Positions 61,386-64,000 of a stretch of 64,000 nt of DNA are shown here, one piece after another. Both the position numbers and the translations under genes were made by a program. Origin of the DNA: Leptoclinus maculatus (Eukaryota > Chordata > Actinopteri > Perciformes > Stichaeidae); the NCBI GenBank assembly GCA_032191485.1, contig JAVDOI010000006.1, forward strand, positions 8,600,056 through 8,664,055, read 5' to 3'. Positions within the stretch are counted from its first letter, which is position 1, and each line of letters starts with the position of its first letter. The notes beneath the pieces were generated by a model. That model had not been told where the DNA came from, did no database searches, and was given only the letters and a program-made list of their open reading frames with translations.

Positions 61386-62391
61386 GGGGGGGGAGGCTGG
61401 GAGAAAACAGCAGTCATACATCTGGGTGGGTCATGTGCAGTGTATGTCAAGGTTAAAGGCGCTGCCAATGGCGAGGCCGCTCTCGCAGGTACTTTTGCCC
61501 AGAAACAAAGCGTCTGTGCATGTCTGTGTGCGGCGTCTGCTGTGCAGAGCTGGTTAGACGGATTCCTGAGCTGCCTGTCGGTGTGTGAGAAGCATGAAGT
61601 CATGGCGCATCAATCAGCAACCTGCCGTCTCAGGGGCCAGAACTTCCATTGAACCTGTAGCGCTAGAAATTGCTGAGACTGTGCTTCATACCTGGTTAAA
61701 CACCGTCTCCAAACCCCCCCCCAAAAAACCTCACTTTACAGATGTCGTCTAAAAACAAGCCTGCTTCCACTAACTGGACTAAGACACCCCTGCTGCTCCC
61801 ATTCACTCGCTCGGTTTCTCCAAATAAAAGTGGAAATAGTTCAGAGCGAGATGTGAATCATTTGACTCTGCATGTGTCCTTTGAGATAACGTGCCACGGC
61901 TACACCACACATCTCCAGTCTTTAGAAGAGAGAGAGAGAGAGAACGAGAGGAGAAATAACAAGCTCTCTGAAGTATAAAGCACATCGTTCCACGTGTCTA
62001 ATTTCAGGGTCAGAGGACAGATTGCACAAAATGTTTTTGTTCATTCTTATTTCTTGTTATCATGCACATAGTACTACACAGTAGTGCATGCAGCTACAAT
62101 ATTTTGGATCTCACTACCCTGCATCTAGAAAAATTATTTTGTCTTTGATGACCTTTTCCCTTTGATCCGTGCTCTGCAATATTTTTTTTTTTCCCGTACA
62201 ACAAAAAAGCCACAGACATGATTGATAATGCATGCATGCTCCGCTGGCTGCTGGCACACTGCTTTGATCTCCGTCAAAACTGAGCGAGAGCAGCTGATAA
62301 AATGTAGGGCAACCCTCGTTCTGCTGGGTTAAAGGGAACTAGTGGTGCTCGGAATAAATGTCGAGAACCTAACTGCTGTATCGCTAACACA

Positions 62392-62393
<2 letters not shown>

Positions 62394-62422
<29 letters not shown>
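62394..62422. repeat. (CA)n microsatellite
   Basis: About 14 units. Confidence 0.9.
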
Positions 62423-62425
<3 letters not shown>

Positions 62426-62886
62426 GTGTTGGAAATCAAATTGGACTGGTATTATGTTCTCAATCATCCTCCTTAGGGCTGCATTGGCCTTTTTTTTACA
62501 TCTGCACCAACAACCTCTAGTTTCCATCTCTGCTGAAGGACTAAAAGAAAGAAGAGGGGGATCAGTCACAAGATTGTCGAATGTAGACATCTCCTCTTGT
62601 ACACGCCGTATATATAGACTGGATCTAAAGTTCTGTGACAGCTTTGGCCTTTCCATAAGGGGCTTCAAGACACACACACACACACACCAACACACACAGC
62701 ATCTCTCATCGGCTTTCTTTTGCTCTCTCTCTCTCTCTCTCTCTCTCACCCCTCTGTCTACCAGCGCTGCTAGAACATGCATGTATTATTCATTTAGCAA
62801 CTAGCAGGATGTGGGGCCTTGTCAAGAACTGAACCCACCACAGCGGCGAGCAGAGGAAAGCAGTGAGCAGCGGAGGGGGATGGAAA

Positions 62887-62917
62887 GGAGGAGGAGGAGG
62901 AGGAGGAGGAGGAGGAG
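62887..62917. repeat. (GGA)n tract
   Basis: About ten GGA units on the plus strand; G-quadruplex-capable. Confidence 0.9.
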
Positions 62918-63415
62918 GGGAGAAAGACGTGAGTGACAGAGAGAAAGAAAGATGGAGAGATCTAGTGATCTGTTGGTCTATACAGTAAACAACAGCGATG
63001 CACAGGCGCAGGATAAGCTGCATATGTCTCCTGCTGGAGCGCATATACACCCACTCCCTTAAGAGCAATACATTCCTACTCTTCTTTCAACAGGGAGTTA
63101 ATCCAGCAACCTCTCTCCGCTCCTCAACAGAGACATCTCCGCTGTAGGAAATTGCTATTGTTGAGTGTGTTGCTTCTCATCTCGCAGCTGTGTGTCGCGG
63201 CAGCTAAATCCAGGTGGAATATTTAAACTCTCAGCCAGCACAGATTGGCTCCTCTGTCTCATCCCTTGGCCAATCTTAAACAGCAATCTGACAGCATTTC
63301 TCTCCTCTCTCACAGGCTGTCACTCATGAGACATTTGTGGCCAAAAGAGTCGTAACACTCGGTCAGAATGAGCCGTAACTCTGGAGATGGGCTTGCACAG
63401 GCTCCCGGTGGGAAA

Positions 63416-63435
63416 GGGGGGGGGGGGGGGGGGGG
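63416..63435. repeat. Poly-G tract (G20)
   Basis: 20 consecutive G, then CGGG. A second G8-9 run lies at about 63538-63547. Confidence 0.9.
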
Positions 63436-64000
63436 CGGGTGGAGAGGGGAAGAAAGCAAAGAGAGAGATGGGGGAAGATGACGGGGAAGACGTACGCAGG
63501 GGAAGGCAGTGAAGGGTCAGATGGAGAAAGGTGAAAGGGGGGGGGGGTGATGAAATGTAGGTAAGGGAGGAACACCAACTTGTATATATGGGTGGAAGTG
63601 ATGAAAAATTGAGCTTGAGGGGAAAGGAAAATTAAAGATGGACTACACACACACACATTGGTTGAAATGGGCTAAACGTCAAAGGCCCCAGGGACGCCCA
63701 CGTGTCTGTGTGCAGTGGACAGAGGGCAGATAAAGGCCATGTTGTTGGTGGGATGTGGCAGAAGGTGGCTGAGTTAAAGCCTGGTCTCCTAGAAATGGCA
63801 TTCCCATACATTTAAAGGGGAAACGTGTTTTCTCCCAGATTACGTTGATGTTTTTGATGTATCACAAATACTTTTGTAATCATACTTACGCAGAAGTCGG
63901 CATAGGGACGAAGTCAGGTGGATATGCGGGAGGAGCTCGGGCAGATGGGTGGGTCAAACAAACACCGTTTGTGTAACTAGAAGCCAACTTTGACTTATTT

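Larger units (their letters stand above)
48066..64000. other. Upstream flank without recognisable genes
   Basis: This stretch is AT-richer than the intron. Open frames are short, dominated by repeats or low complexity, and none resembles a known protein. It carries one hAT-like MITE (55.17 kb), a long fish interspersed repeat (52.4 kb), a short GATCAG-type repeat (53.0 kb), CA tracts, a 10-bp minisatellite and poly-G tracts. Stretches not listed separately show nothing I can name. Confidence 0.6.

Overview
The window is a piece of vertebrate nuclear DNA, almost certainly from a teleost fish. It is very rich in (CA/GT)n microsatellites and poly-G tracts. It carries interspersed repeats typical of fish: hAT-like MITEs starting TAGGGCTG, a tRNA-derived SINE, and a long repeat containing GCTAGCATGCTAAC-type motifs. 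Only one protein-coding exon can be supported. There are no bacterial or phage features, no CRISPR array, no tRNA or rRNA gene, and no transposase or reverse transcriptase reading frame that I could recognise.

The gene is a class A plexin, best matched to plexin-A1 (plxna1, one of the teleost co-orthologues), on the minus strand. Its first coding exon (about 13702-15152) encodes the signal peptide and most of the sema domain: 394 codons ending exactly at a consensus GT donor. About 269 nt of putative 5' UTR sits upstream in the same exon, behind a strong polypyrimidine-CAG acceptor, and contains a 17-codon upstream ORF. A CpG-rich island at about 47.8-48.06 kb, with a perfect GTAAGT donor on the same strand, is the best candidate for the non-coding first exon and promoter. 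If so, intron 1 is about 32.6 kb. No later plexin exon is visible from 1 to 13.7 kb, so the next intron is longer than 13.7 kb. Large 5' introns suit a developmentally regulated axon-guidance receptor.

Layout: 1-13701 is the first part of the intron after the coding exon, with dense CA repeats, a SINE, and MITE copies at 6.98-7.88 kb and 8.83 kb. 13702-15152 is the plexin exon. 15153-47784 is the putative intron 1, with purine/pyrimidine-biased blocks, CpG pockets, two MITEs with recognisable 8-bp target duplications, and several low-repeat, homeodomain-site-like blocks that may be conserved enhancers. 47785-48060 is the putative exon 1 and promoter, with a GC-rich stem-loop, a CTCF-like site and overlapping upstream ORFs. 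48061-64000 is AT-richer upstream flank without recognisable genes, holding a hAT-like MITE, two other fish repeats and more microsatellites.

Nothing here is a clearly new biological system. The most useful leads are the inferred promoter/exon 1 with its translation-control features, the intronic regulatory candidates and the repeat structures.
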